Shown here piece after piece: positions 21,767-28,258 of a DNA stretch of 45,415 nucleotides; position 1 is the stretch's first letter; each line of letters starts with the position of its first letter. Made by a program: the position numbers and the translations under genes. The DNA comes from a virus. The stretch spans positions 1 to 45,415 of the IMG/VR virus record IMGVR_UViG_3300044972_001652, one strand, 5' to 3'. A model generated the notes under the pieces. It was not told the origin of the DNA and made no database searches. It worked only from the letters and a program-made list of their open reading frames with translations.

Positions 21767-22282
21767 TCAAAACACCTCCTTTGTCTTTTTCTCGATCACC
21801 TCCAAAATCTTCCCCGCGCTGGCGAGCCTAGCCTCGCTCGGGATCTGGAGAAACACTCCGCAGTTGAAGAAGTTCAACGCTTGCAACAGCGTCCTCCCCG
21901 CCCCTGCCAGCTTCAAAGCCAACACCCTCGGCAGCGGGATGCCAAAGTTCCTCGTCCACTGATCCGTCATCCGCTGGAGCGCCTTGGCGTCTTTCTCGTT
22001 GAGCTTGGAGAAGAACCAATGATCCTCCTGCTTAAATCCGGGATTCTCCCTGGCATTCCTCAACCCGCAGGGGATTGAAACTTGGTTGGTAAAGCGACTT
22101 GCCCGATAGGATGAATCCGCTGAGAGGGAGAAGGAGACGCGCTCGGCGTTTTCTTGGGCCACCAATAACCGGAGACGTTCGATGAGCAAGCCCCGGATGA
22201 GTGGATCGGTTTCAGTTTCCAAGCGGGAGCGGAGGGGACGCTGACGCTCGGCGTGATTGGAGGGGAGGGTGGGTGGGTTCAT
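21767..22282 (-). CDS. Hypothetical protein, 171 aa
   Basis: The N-terminal third is Arg/Glu/Leu-rich and helical; the C-terminal half (FFSKLNEKDAKALQRMTDQW, then LKLAGAGRTLLQALNFFNCG) looks like a compact domain. Not recognised. The stretch encoding VSIPCGLRN (22055-22081) coincides with a CRISPR-repeat-like DNA sequence. The start is preceded by a GGGC/GCCC hairpin leader. Confidence 0.65.
   Translation of the reverse strand: MNPPTLPSNHAERQRPLRSRLETETDPLIRGLLIERLRLLVAQENAERVSFSLSADSSYRASRFTNQVSIPCGLRNARENPGFKQEDHWFFSKLNEKDAKALQRMTDQWTRNFGIPLPRVLALKLAGAGRTLLQALNFFNCGVFLQIPSEARLASAGKILEVIEKKTKEVF
22061..22081 (+). repeat. Solitary CRISPR-repeat-like sequence inside a gene
   Basis: The plus strand reads CAACCCGCA then GGGGATTGAAAC. 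The ending GATTGAAAC and the short CCC-GCA-GGG dyad are typical of type I CRISPR repeats. Only one copy is seen and there is no spacer array or cas gene. It lies within the gene at 21767-22282 on the opposite strand, so coincidence is possible. Confidence 0.35.
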
Positions 22283-22310
22283 GGGAGGAGGAGGGTTTGA
22301 GGGGAGGGTG

Positions 22311-22322
22311 GGGCTAGCGCCC
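22311..22322 (-). promoter_or_regulatory. Leader hairpin GGGCGCTAGCCC before the 171-aa gene
   Basis: GGGC-GCTA-GCCC on the minus strand is followed by a C/T-rich tract (CACCCTCCCCTC) leading to the ATG at 22282. The same 12-mer recurs at 22701-22712 before another gene, and a decayed copy lies at 21746-21757. Confidence 0.45.
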
Positions 22323-22324
22323 GG

Positions 22325-22459
22325 TTAATGAATGGCCATCACGTGGAAGCCCACGAACGCCAGAATCCCGATGGAGATGGCGATGGAAAGGCCTTTGAGA
22401 GCCAGGAGACCAGCGGCTTTGAAGCTGGCGAGGAGGATTGCTTTGTCGTTTCGTGTCAT
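22325..22459 (-). CDS. Membrane microprotein, 44 aa
   Basis: The open frame runs from ATG 22459, with leader CCCACCAAA, to TAA. It has a charged start (MTRNDK) and then a long hydrophobic/Gly-Ala stretch (LSIAISIGILAFVGFHVMAI), predicting one or two membrane passes. It lies between two other early genes. Function unknown. Confidence 0.55.
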   Translation of the reverse strand: MTRNDKAILLASFKAAGLLALKGLSIAISIGILAFVGFHVMAIH

Positions 22460-22486
22460 TTTGGTGGGTTTGAAAGTCTGGGTGGC

Positions 22487-22693
22487 TTAATGAGTGCACT
22501 CGAAGCAGCTACACGGCTCAATGGCAATGGCCCAAGCTTGCTTCTTTGTGTCCTCGTGAATGGTGTGGAGCGGATTTCTCATATCTTGAGAATTTCTAAA
22601 TCCCTCCCGCAAGTGGATCCAATAACCATCTCCGCCCTCGTCTGGGCGGCCTTCGTCATACTCTTCTCGGATATGTCTTTTATTCAGTTTCAT
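22487..22693 (-). CDS. Conserved small phage protein, 68 aa
   Basis: The pattern KRHIREEYDEGRPDEGGDGYW, followed by HEDTKKQAW and a C-terminal PCSCFEC cluster, is one I recognise from many phages. The Cys cluster could bind metal. Function unknown. The start follows the AGGGC-GCTA-GCCCT hairpin and CTTCCC. Confidence 0.7.
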   Translation of the reverse strand: MKLNKRHIREEYDEGRPDEGGDGYWIHLREGFRNSQDMRNPLHTIHEDTKKQAWAIAIEPCSCFECTH

Positions 22694-22700
22694 GGGAAGA

Positions 22701-22712
22701 GGGCTAGCGCCC
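22701..22712 (-). promoter_or_regulatory. Leader hairpin GGGCGCTAGCCC before the 68-aa gene
   Basis: Identical in its 12 bases to 22311-22322, and extended here to a 5-bp stem (AGGGC/GCCCT). On the minus strand it is followed by CTTCCC and then ATG at 22693. Confidence 0.48.
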
Positions 22713-22753
22713 TGGGTTAGTGTGAGTTGCGGTGGGTAAAGGCGGTTGACGGA

Positions 22754-23026
22754 TTAGACTAGGTGAGCTGGTGGGGAGTCGTCGGCTGGCGGAGAAGCTT
22801 CGAGAAAGGATTCGAGGGGGAAAGCTTTCCAGGATTTCCTGAGGAGGATTTGATTTAAGGTGTGCTCTGAGATTTCCCAGGCTGTGCAGAGCACCTTGAA
22901 GTAGGCGGGAGTTAAGCGGCCAGCTTTGAACATGCGGAATGCACGGATGGCTTGTTTCTCCGTTGGCATGTTCCAGAGGCCATTGGTGTGTGAGCGGGTG
23001 CGGTGTTTGTGGAAGGGGGTGGTCAT
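22754..23026 (-). CDS. Hypothetical helical protein, 90 aa (possible DNA-binding)
   Basis: The core (TEKQAIRAFRMFKAGRLTPAY, then VLCTAWEISEHTLNQILLRKSW) resembles a helix-turn-helix of the phage regulatory type, with a flexible acidic tail. It is the second gene of the minus-strand arm, where early regulators often lie. The family was not identified. Confidence 0.6.
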   Translation of the reverse strand: MTTPFHKHRTRSHTNGLWNMPTEKQAIRAFRMFKAGRLTPAYFKVLCTAWEISEHTLNQILLRKSWKAFPLESFLEASPPADDSPPAHLV

Positions 23027-23131
23027 GGATGGAAGGTAGCGTGTTTGGGAAGGGCGTCAAATTTTGCGGAGAGTTTGCGGAGGGAGGCGAGAGATTTCCG
23101 GTTTGCGGGGTTCGGGCGGCGCAGCGGAATA

Positions 23132-23143
23132 ACTACTGCAAAA
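23132..23143 (+). repeat. ACTACTGCAAAA element, copy 1
   Basis: Perfect 12-bp inverted partner of 23233-23244. Together they flank 89 bp with direct repeats and a hairpin, in the 379-bp gene-free gap 23027-23405. Candidate binding site of a replication or packaging protein. Confidence 0.55.
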
Positions 23144-23157
23144 GTGAAAAGGAAGCC

Positions 23158-23192
23158 AGTCTCAAGAGGGGGGTGAGATTGAGTCTCAAGAG
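23158..23192 (+). repeat. Direct repeat AGTCTCAAGAG x2 (24-nt period) with hairpin
   Basis: AGTCTCAAGAG occurs at 23158-23168 and 23182-23192. The second copy also starts a short hairpin (AGTCTC with GAGACT, ending at 23199). It lies between the two inverted ACTACTGCAAAA copies. Two helical turns plus a little separate the copies, which suits repeated protein binding. Confidence 0.45.
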
Positions 23193-23232
23193 AGAGACTA
23201 TCTGTTACCTATTTCATACCCATTTTCGACAT

Positions 23233-23251
23233 TTTTGCAGTAGTGGCGCGC
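23233..23251 (-). repeat. GCGCGCCA-CTACTGCAAAA element, copy 2 (inverted)
   Basis: On the minus strand this 19-mer matches the element after the small terminase gene (24747-24767) except for a GCG insertion there and the final base. Its CTACTGCAAAA part is also an exact inverted copy of 23132-23143. Confidence 0.55.
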
Positions 23252-23359
23252 TCGGGGAAGGGGGCGAGGGCGCGCAAATTCGATTCAAGAGGCGGGGTTG
23301 GGAAAGGTGTCATCATAGGGGAAAGGGTTTCGGACGCGTAAACCAGGCAAAGCGAGAGC

Positions 23360-23406
23360 GGCAAAGCGGCCCCTTTCGGAAAACCGCCCGCCGCCCGCCC
23401 TTTGCC
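23360..23406 (-). terminator. Possible terminator or processing hairpin after the first early gene
   Basis: GGCAAAG (23360-23366) and CTTTGCC (23400-23406) pair around a GC-rich loop that begins at the stop codon of the 143-aa gene. There is no clear U-tract, so termination is uncertain. A further GGCAAAGCG copy lies at 23346-23354. Confidence 0.35.
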
Positions 23407-23837
23407 TACTTCGTCGGCCTGACCTTCGGACTGAGGAAATCCGCCGGATTCAGCCCAGCCGCGATCAACGCCCCCGCCTTCGCGTCCCATTCCTTCTGCC
23501 GTTCCTCCAATGGCTTTTGCTCCCGCTTAGCCTTGAAGTTCATCGCTTCCATCCACGCCTCGGTATTTCGATCATTCCAGAGCGCGCCCTCGTCAGGGAA
23601 AACCGCCTCCCCATACTTCTCCAACCGATCTGCCGTCACGCCATATGCATGGAGCATTTGACTGACGTGACCGCCCGACTTTTTATTATCCTCCCCTGCG
23701 TTCTTAACGCAAAGGTCGAACACCTCGCCGCAAAGCGCGGTGAATGTTTCCTTGTCGATACGGTAGTTAAACAGCTGACCGCTGCCTGCTTGACCCCTGA
23801 CTCCGCCTGATGTTGCCTTGATGTTCAATGTGCTCAT
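23406..23837 (-). CDS. First early gene, hypothetical protein, 143 aa
   Basis: The ATG at 23837 follows an A-rich leader (AAACTAATAAAACAT). The protein is soluble and helical with charged surfaces (SGQLFNYRIDKETFTALCGEV, then RKEWDAK-like C-terminal helices). No family was recognised. It is the first gene read from the minus-strand promoter at 23941-23968, so it is probably an immediate-early product, where host-takeover proteins are commonly encoded (inference). Confidence 0.7.
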   Translation of the reverse strand: MSTLNIKATSGGVRGQAGSGQLFNYRIDKETFTALCGEVFDLCVKNAGEDNKKSGGHVSQMLHAYGVTADRLEKYGEAVFPDEGALWNDRNTEAWMEAMNFKAKREQKPLEERQKEWDAKAGALIAAGLNPADFLSPKVRPTK

Positions 23838-23940
23838 ATGTTTTATTAGTTTAGCGTTAGTTCCTGCTGGCCCGCGATCACCGCGCGCCTTCACTATACA
23901 CACCGAGGATACCTTTGCCCTAGGGGGTCGAGGGGTTCAT

Positions 23941-23968
23941 ATTATATCCCCCACGCACGCGCGGCAAA
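23941..23968 (-). promoter_or_regulatory. Candidate sigma70 promoter for the early (minus) arm
   Basis: On the minus strand TTTGCC (23968-23963) is followed after 16 nt by a perfect TATAAT (23946-23941). It lies about 100 bp upstream of the first early gene. The leader in between has no gene. The perfect -10 makes it the strongest promoter candidate in the window. Confidence 0.55.
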
Positions 23969-24020
23969 TCAACCGTCCTGCCCTTAAGGCGCTAGGGCTC
24001 CGGGATTTAAGCAAACCCGC

Positions 24021-24048
24021 TTGCATTCCCGCCCGCTTGGCTTACACT
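24021..24048 (+). promoter_or_regulatory. Candidate sigma70 promoter for the structural (plus) arm
   Basis: TTGCAT (24021-24026), 16 nt, then TACACT (24043-24048). It has the same -35 hexamer and spacer length as the promoter at 15837-15864. It would start transcription near the 28-aa gene and the small terminase gene. Confidence 0.48.
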
Positions 24049-24053
24049 CTCGG

Positions 24054-24140
24054 ATGAAAACTCCTGCCACCCGCTCCAAGGCCACCCTGGCACCTGCCAC
24101 TCCCACCATCTTCTTCGTCCGCGATTCCTCGAAGAAATGA
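24054..24140 (+). CDS. Possible leader peptide or microprotein, 28 aa
   Basis: The open frame runs from ATG 24054 to TGA 24140, encoding a basic Thr/Pro/Ala-rich peptide that ends in RDSSKK. Its stop overlaps another ATG (24137) of a 21-codon frame that runs into the terminase start at 24192, so a chain of coupled short frames could carry ribosomes to the terminase gene. Very short; translation is uncertain. Confidence 0.4.
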   Translation: MKTPATRSKATLAPATPTIFFVRDSSKK

Positions 24141-24191
24141 TCGGGAGTCTCCGCTTACCGACACAGGCTTCAACAAACCCTCGAAACTCAG

Positions 24192-24734
24192 ATGCTCCTT
24201 AACATCCGCACATTGGACAGCGCGCCAGCGCTTCAGGAGGACGAATCTGCCCTTCCTGTCCAAGATATCCTGCCTCCACGAAGTGCGCCGCCCAGGAACA
24301 CCTACGCGAACGCCACTGAGCCCTCTGTTGAGATCCAGAAAGAGAAGGCCTGGCACCGAACTGCGGCTTACATGCTAGCTTCTGGAGCCAAAATCAAGAC
24401 TGTGGCCTTTGAGACCGGTTACTCCGAGCAGCAGATTGGCCTCCTGAATCGCCAGCCCTGGTTCCAGCAGCTGGTCACCACCATCATCCACAACGAGTTC
24501 AACGATGACATCTCCAAGATGCTCAAAGGTGCCGCCACTGAGGCCATTATGACCATCCGGGATCTGGCCACCAATGGTGTGAACGAAACCACCAAGCTTA
24601 AGGCCTCTCAAGACCTCCTCGATCGCTACCGTGGGAAGGCCACTAACTTCGTCCATCACACAAACGGCGCCCTTTCCGAGAAACCGGAAGAAGAGCTCAA
24701 GCGGTTGGAGGAAGAACTTCTCACAAACGGCTAG
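24192..24734 (+). CDS. terS: Terminase small subunit candidate
   Basis: The 180-residue protein has a helix-turn-helix in the middle (ASGAKIKTVAFETGYSEQQIGLL), then helices for oligomerisation (TRDLATNGVNE-like, LKASQDLLDRYRG) and a charged tail. This pattern is common in phage small terminases and related DNA-binding packaging proteins. It is the first substantial gene of the structural arm. Unusually, the large subunit lies about 5.2 kb downstream. A GCGCGCCAGCGCT repeat lies near its start (24220-24232) and again just after its stop (24747-24759), which may mark a packaging site. A transcription regulator is the main alternative. Confidence 0.62.
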   Translation: MLLNIRTLDSAPALQEDESALPVQDILPPRSAPPRNTYANATEPSVEIQKEKAWHRTAAYMLASGAKIKTVAFETGYSEQQIGLLNRQPWFQQLVTTIIHNEFNDDISKMLKGAATEAIMTIRDLATNGVNETTKLKASQDLLDRYRGKATNFVHHTNGALSEKPEEELKRLEEELLTNG

Positions 24735-24746
24735 TCAATCTCCACC

Positions 24747-24767
24747 GCGCGCCAGCGCTACTGCAAA
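24747..24767 (+). repeat. GCGCGCCAGCG-CTACTGCAAA element, copy 3
   Basis: It follows the small terminase stop by 12 nt. The first 13 bases repeat 24220-24232; the CTACTGCAAA part repeats the elements at 23132 and (inverted) 23233. Together the copies frame the divergent control region and the small terminase gene. Confidence 0.55.
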
Positions 24768-24805
24768 CACATCCGATCCACAAAACCCTCTAACTCCTCG
24801 CCACC

Positions 24806-25252
24806 ATGCCCCTCGATTATCAAGTCTCTCAGCCTGTCCCCGTCGCCGCTCTCACTCCCATCACCGATGCCTCCGCCCGCTCGAATCTTCTGCCCGGCAC
24901 CAATGGCCTGGGCTACGTAACCGGCACCGGCGGCACCGTCACCCAGCTCACTAACCGCACAACTGGCGTGACCCTCTCCAAGTGGAACGGCGCGATCACC
25001 ACCCACACCGCTTCCCTGGCCGCTGAAGCCTCCGCTGAGTTCACCGTCACGAACACCCTCGTGGTTGCCACCGACGTGATCATCCTTTCCATCCGCTCCG
25101 GTTCCAACGGAGGCAACACGCGCGTCTCCGTCTCCGGTGTGGCTGCAGGTTCCTTCAACATTCGTGTCCACAACGACAACGCAGCCGCCGGCACTGCAGA
25201 AACCGGTGCAATCATCATCAACTTCATGGTGCTGAACGCAGTCGCCGCCTAA
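24806..25252 (+). CDS. Beta-sandwich virion surface protein (decoration or receptor-binding type), 148 aa
   Basis: From about residue 35 on, the sequence (GGTVTQLTNRTTGVTL, then ITTHTASLAAEASAEFTVTN and SFNIRVHNDNAA) follows a domain I recognise from the C-termini of phage tail fibres and small surface proteins: a Gly/Thr-rich beta sandwich. It lies directly upstream of a very strong hairpin, which would separate its expression from the genes behind. It is probably a virion surface or adhesion protein. Confidence 0.65.
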   Translation: MPLDYQVSQPVPVAALTPITDASARSNLLPGTNGLGYVTGTGGTVTQLTNRTTGVTLSKWNGAITTHTASLAAEASAEFTVTNTLVVATDVIILSIRSGSNGGNTRVSVSGVAAGSFNIRVHNDNAAAGTAETGAIIINFMVLNAVAA

Positions 25253-25262
25253 CTCCACCCCT

Positions 25263-25295
25263 AGGCTCGGTCGGGAAACCAACCTGACCGAGCCT
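25263..25295 (+). terminator. Strong intergenic hairpin, possible terminator or attenuator
   Basis: AGGCTCGGTC (25263-25272) pairs perfectly with GACCGAGCCT (25286-25295), and inner G/C bases extend the stem to about 13 bp. It is followed by CTCCTCTTCC rather than a U-run. It lies between the surface-protein gene and the next start at 25309 and could limit read-through to raise expression of the first genes. Confidence 0.6.
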
Positions 25296-25308
25296 CTCCT
25301 CTTCCAAT

Positions 25309-25551
25309 ATGACACGAGAACATTCTGACGTTGGCGGTATTTGCGTGAGCAACACGAGTGCGGTTGCCAGTGGAGATTATTATGGCATCCAGGTGCTCTC
25401 GGAAGCTGTGATTTCTGCCATCACGTTCGCTGCTGATTACAGCTTGACGAATCTGACCACCCAGACGCTGCCTGCTGGACTTTATCTGCCGATGCGTTTT
25501 TCCACACTGACGCTGACGAGTGGTGTGGTGGTCTGCCTGCGGGCTTCTTAA
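25309..25551 (+). CDS. Small virion-type protein, 80 aa
   Basis: Thr/Ser/Leu-rich and beta-predicted (SLTNLTTQTLPAGLYLPMRF), like small structural or decoration proteins. Not recognised. It starts 13 nt after the strong hairpin. Confidence 0.6.
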   Translation: MTREHSDVGGICVSNTSAVASGDYYGIQVLSEAVISAITFAADYSLTNLTTQTLPAGLYLPMRFSTLTLTSGVVVCLRAS

Positions 25552-25560
25552 CTTCCTGGA

Positions 25561-26403
25561 ATGAAGCTTGCCCTTGCATTGTCACTATCGAACTTTACAT
25601 CCGGCACTCCGCCGTTCGTGGGGCCGTTGGACGGCTTTTCGGCGAATGCAATAGGTCTGTGGTCGATCTCCAAACGACTGCTCACTAGCTACACAGGGGC
25701 ACTGATTCGAGTTAGAAGAAGCTCCGACAATGCGGAATCGGACATCGGAGCAGATGCTGCGGGCAATCTTGACAGCGCGGCGTTGACTTCGTTTGTGGGT
25801 GGGGGTTCGTGGTTTCTGCGGTGGGTGTATGATGAGACGGGGAATGGTCACCACATCGGCAACTCGACGGCGGCGGCGCAGCCGCAGGGGGCGATTGATG
25901 GGAACGGGCTGGCTTATGCGTATGCGCCGGGGGCGGGGTTTACGACGACGAATTTAGCTCGCAGCGGGCTTTCCATTGCGACCACTGACACAACACACTG
26001 GACGGTGCATAGTTCGGCAGGCTTCCAAACTGATACCATTTCAACTCGAACCGCAGTCCCAACCGAAAGACGCTGCGGAAATGTGAGTAATGCTATTATT
26101 GCAAGCGTGGCAACCACAGGCACCCAAGCAACACTTGCTGGGACTAACACAGGTCTTTACACGCTGACGTTTCAAGTGGGTGGAGGTGGCCATAGAATTA
26201 GCAATGGCCTAGCCTCTGCGACGGGAACGCAGGCGAGTAACAGTATTACCATTGCACAAATCGGCATGGGTAATGGCGGTGGTGGCGCGTCTTGGGCTCA
26301 AAACTCTAAATTTTATGCGGGAGGGTTGTGGTCGGCGGATCTGGGGAACACGAGATCTGATGCGCTGAACGTGATCGGGAAATCTTTATTTGTGACGCAA
26401 TGA
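25561..26403 (+). CDS. Tail fibre/spike-type protein with arabinofuranosidase-B-like (concanavalin-fold) module
   Basis: The 280-residue protein carries a pattern (LLTSYTGALIRVRRSSDNAESDIG, then FLRWVYDETGNGHHI) matching the N-terminal part of the alpha-L-arabinofuranosidase B catalytic domain as used in many phage adhesion proteins. The usual WYDQSGNG motif is WVYDETGNG. In phages the module serves glycan binding or degradation at the host surface. A Gly-rich C-terminal half follows. The short N-terminus with no long collar suggests it joins another virion part. The next gene overlaps its stop by ATGA. Confidence 0.75.
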   Translation: MKLALALSLSNFTSGTPPFVGPLDGFSANAIGLWSISKRLLTSYTGALIRVRRSSDNAESDIGADAAGNLDSAALTSFVGGGSWFLRWVYDETGNGHHIGNSTAAAQPQGAIDGNGLAYAYAPGAGFTTTNLARSGLSIATTDTTHWTVHSSAGFQTDTISTRTAVPTERRCGNVSNAIIASVATTGTQATLAGTNTGLYTLTFQVGGGGHRISNGLASATGTQASNSITIAQIGMGNGGGGASWAQNSKFYAGGLWSADLGNTRSDALNVIGKSLFVTQ

Positions 26404-26804
26404 TTCGATACATTCCAGCACCAGCCGCTGAGCCTTTGAGCCTTGCTTTGTGGGGGCTGGCGCGCCCTCCTGAGGTTCGCGGCGACAATGACACGCAGTA
26501 TTTATTCCCCTGGATCACGGCGCTGGATGGCAGCTTGTGGCTAGCAGTGGAAACGGAGTATTCGATCTTGGTGCATGAGGATGCTGTGCTGGATGGGATT
26601 GCGGATATTTTGCAGCCGTTCATTGACGCCGATCCGCCAATTTTACCGGCGGATACTAACGACAATCTGGCGGCCTACATTGAATCAAACCGTGGACAGG
26701 TTATCACAGTTTACAGTGCGTTTCCGCCATTTTTCAAAGATCAATCTTTAGACTTTGCGGGCATGGTAGCAGCGGGCAAGCTCAACAATCCAGACACCCC
26801 ATAA
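26400..26804 (+). CDS. Hypothetical virion-associated protein, 134 aa
   Basis: Translation is coupled to the spike-type gene (ATGA). The product is mostly alpha/beta with many Asp/Pro and Trp residues (LWGLARPPEVRGDND, then DADPPILPAD). It could be a chaperone or assembly partner of the upstream fibre, which is a common arrangement, but no family was recognised. Confidence 0.6.
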   Translation: MIRYIPAPAAEPLSLALWGLARPPEVRGDNDTQYLFPWITALDGSLWLAVETEYSILVHEDAVLDGIADILQPFIDADPPILPADTNDNLAAYIESNRGQVITVYSAFPPFFKDQSLDFAGMVAAGKLNNPDTP

Positions 26805-26812
26805 CTTCCCTC

Positions 26813-27253
26813 ATGCCCTCCCACGCCCTCCTCTTCGCCATGGCGCAAGCCCACCCCAGCCAGGCTTGCGACACCTCCTTCGACCAGGTTCAGCAATTCT
26901 TCGACTTAAAAATCGCCATGGCATCTTCAATTGGATTCTTCGCTTTGGTTGCAGAAGCTGCCACTGAACTCCACGGGTGGGAAGATGTCGGCTTGAAGGG
27001 TTTGCTCATCGGTGCGGTGGTTTACCTAATCCGCGCCCAGGCCCAAGACCGCAAAGACCACCGGGTGGAACTCGCCGCCGCATGGGCTGAGCACAAAAAA
27101 GAAAGCGAGGGCCGAGAAGCACGAGCAACCGCCGCTATCACCGCCAACACCAACGCCCTGAGCGAACTCACCAAACTTGCAGAAGAGCAAATCGACTACT
27201 TCAAAGGAATCACGAAAGCAGTAGTTGACGAGAAATTCAAACCCAAAAGCTGA
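26813..27253 (+). CDS. Holin candidate (membrane protein, 146 aa)
   Basis: Two hydrophobic segments near residues 35-50 (AMASSIGFFALVAEAA) and 63-77 (GLLIGAVVYLIRA) are followed by a long charged helix rich in Glu, Lys and Ala. This suits class II holins or holin/spanin-like lysis proteins. It lies directly before DUF1353 and the endolysin, which supports a lysis role. A start at an internal Met (near residue 36) is possible. Exact class unknown. Confidence 0.62.
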   Translation: MPSHALLFAMAQAHPSQACDTSFDQVQQFFDLKIAMASSIGFFALVAEAATELHGWEDVGLKGLLIGAVVYLIRAQAQDRKDHRVELAAAWAEHKKESEGREARATAAITANTNALSELTKLAEEQIDYFKGITKAVVDEKFKPKS

Positions 27254-27254
27254 A

Positions 27255-27740
27255 ATGACCACACAGCCTTACTACCCCAAGATCATTCCCATCCGAGATG
27301 CGAGCTTCTGGTTCGGCATCTTGCCATGGGCAAAATCCTCCCTCTTCGAACTCCAGGAAGACTACACTTTCACCGTCGACCACGCAGGCGTAGTCCACTC
27401 ATACACCATTCCCAGCGGCTATCAATACGACCGTGCCAGCGTTCCAAAATTCCTTTGGAGTTTCGGCTTCACCCCCGACGGACTTTGCGAAATCCCAGCC
27501 CTCCACCACGATTATCTCTGTGACTGGTTCAACGGCGGCTCCGCTTGGCTCCGCTCCAAAGTCACTCCACCAGCTCCACTTCCTGCCCAGGCAATCCATC
27601 GCCACTTCTACGACGAGCTTCTCCGCTGGAACATGCGCCCAGCCAAAGCCTTAACCATGTGGAAAGCCGTTCGCAACTTCGGTCCAGGTGGTTATCTCCG
27701 CCCTTCTTCCTGGTTCAACCGCAAACCCACCAACCCATGA
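27255..27740 (+). CDS. DUF1353 family protein, 161 aa
   Basis: The conserved family pattern is visible: GYQYDRASVPKFLWSFG, then ALHHDYLCDW and a late helix with HRHFYDELL. DUF1353 proteins are small phage proteins often found beside lysis genes; their reaction is not established. ATG 27255 follows the upstream stop by 1 nt, and the stop overlaps the endolysin start by ATGA. This fits a three-gene lysis cassette. Confidence 0.82.
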   Translation: MTTQPYYPKIIPIRDASFWFGILPWAKSSLFELQEDYTFTVDHAGVVHSYTIPSGYQYDRASVPKFLWSFGFTPDGLCEIPALHHDYLCDWFNGGSAWLRSKVTPPAPLPAQAIHRHFYDELLRWNMRPAKALTMWKAVRNFGPGGYLRPSSWFNRKPTNP

Positions 27741-28234
27741 GTGCCTTCACCGAACGCCTAGTCCTCACCGCCCTTGCAGAAGTCGGCACAAAAGAGACCG
27801 GCACCAGCAACCGTGGCCCTCGCGTTGATGAATACCAGCGCGCCACTTGGCTGGAACCTAAAGACTACGGTCCCTGGTGTGCAGCCTTCATCTGTTGGTG
27901 CGTCCGTGCAGCGATGAACTTAGAAAAACTCCGTGAGACCGACGGATTCAAACGCCCCCGCACAGCTGGTGCCTTTGACTTCGAGCGCTGGTCCCTCGAA
28001 CAAGACGCCACCACGCAGACTGCAAAGCCCGCCGGAAACTCCATCGCCCGTGGTGACCTCGTCATCTTCTCCTTCTCCCACATCGGCATCGCCACTTCCT
28101 CCCCAGACACCGATGGCAACTTCCACACCGTCGAAGGCAATTCCAACGCTGCAGGCTCACGCACTGGTGGCATGGTTTGCACCAACATCCGCTCCACTAA
28201 GCTCGTCCGCTCCCGAATCCGCTTCACCATCTGA
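27737..28234 (+). CDS. CHAP-domain endolysin (peptidoglycan hydrolase), 165 aa
   Basis: The catalytic Cys is in GPWCAAFICWC (C48), the His in FSFSHIGIA (H115) and the third residue in TVEGNSN (E133/N135). This is the order of CHAP/NlpC-P60 amidases that cut peptide bonds in peptidoglycan. There is no signal peptide, so export needs the holin encoded two genes upstream. The size is that of a single-domain lysin. The alternative, a virion-associated lysin, is less likely given the lysis cassette. Confidence 0.85.
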   Translation: MSAFTERLVLTALAEVGTKETGTSNRGPRVDEYQRATWLEPKDYGPWCAAFICWCVRAAMNLEKLRETDGFKRPRTAGAFDFERWSLEQDATTQTAKPAGNSIARGDLVIFSFSHIGIATSSPDTDGNFHTVEGNSNAAGSRTGGMVCTNIRSTKLVRSRIRFTI

Positions 28235-28258
28235 GGTCGGTAAGCTCTAACTCCCGAT

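Noticed and set aside
22061-22081. A CRISPR array
   Set aside because: Only one repeat-like copy and no regularly spaced partners or cas genes; treated as a solitary element.
22939-23661. 240-codon plus-strand frame across the repeat region
   Set aside because: Overlaps two minus-strand genes and the repeat-bearing gap; Arg/Cys/Ser-rich, typical of a shadow frame.
24137-24202. 21-codon frame between the 28-aa frame and the terminase start
   Set aside because: Too short to support on its own; kept only as a note on possible coupling.
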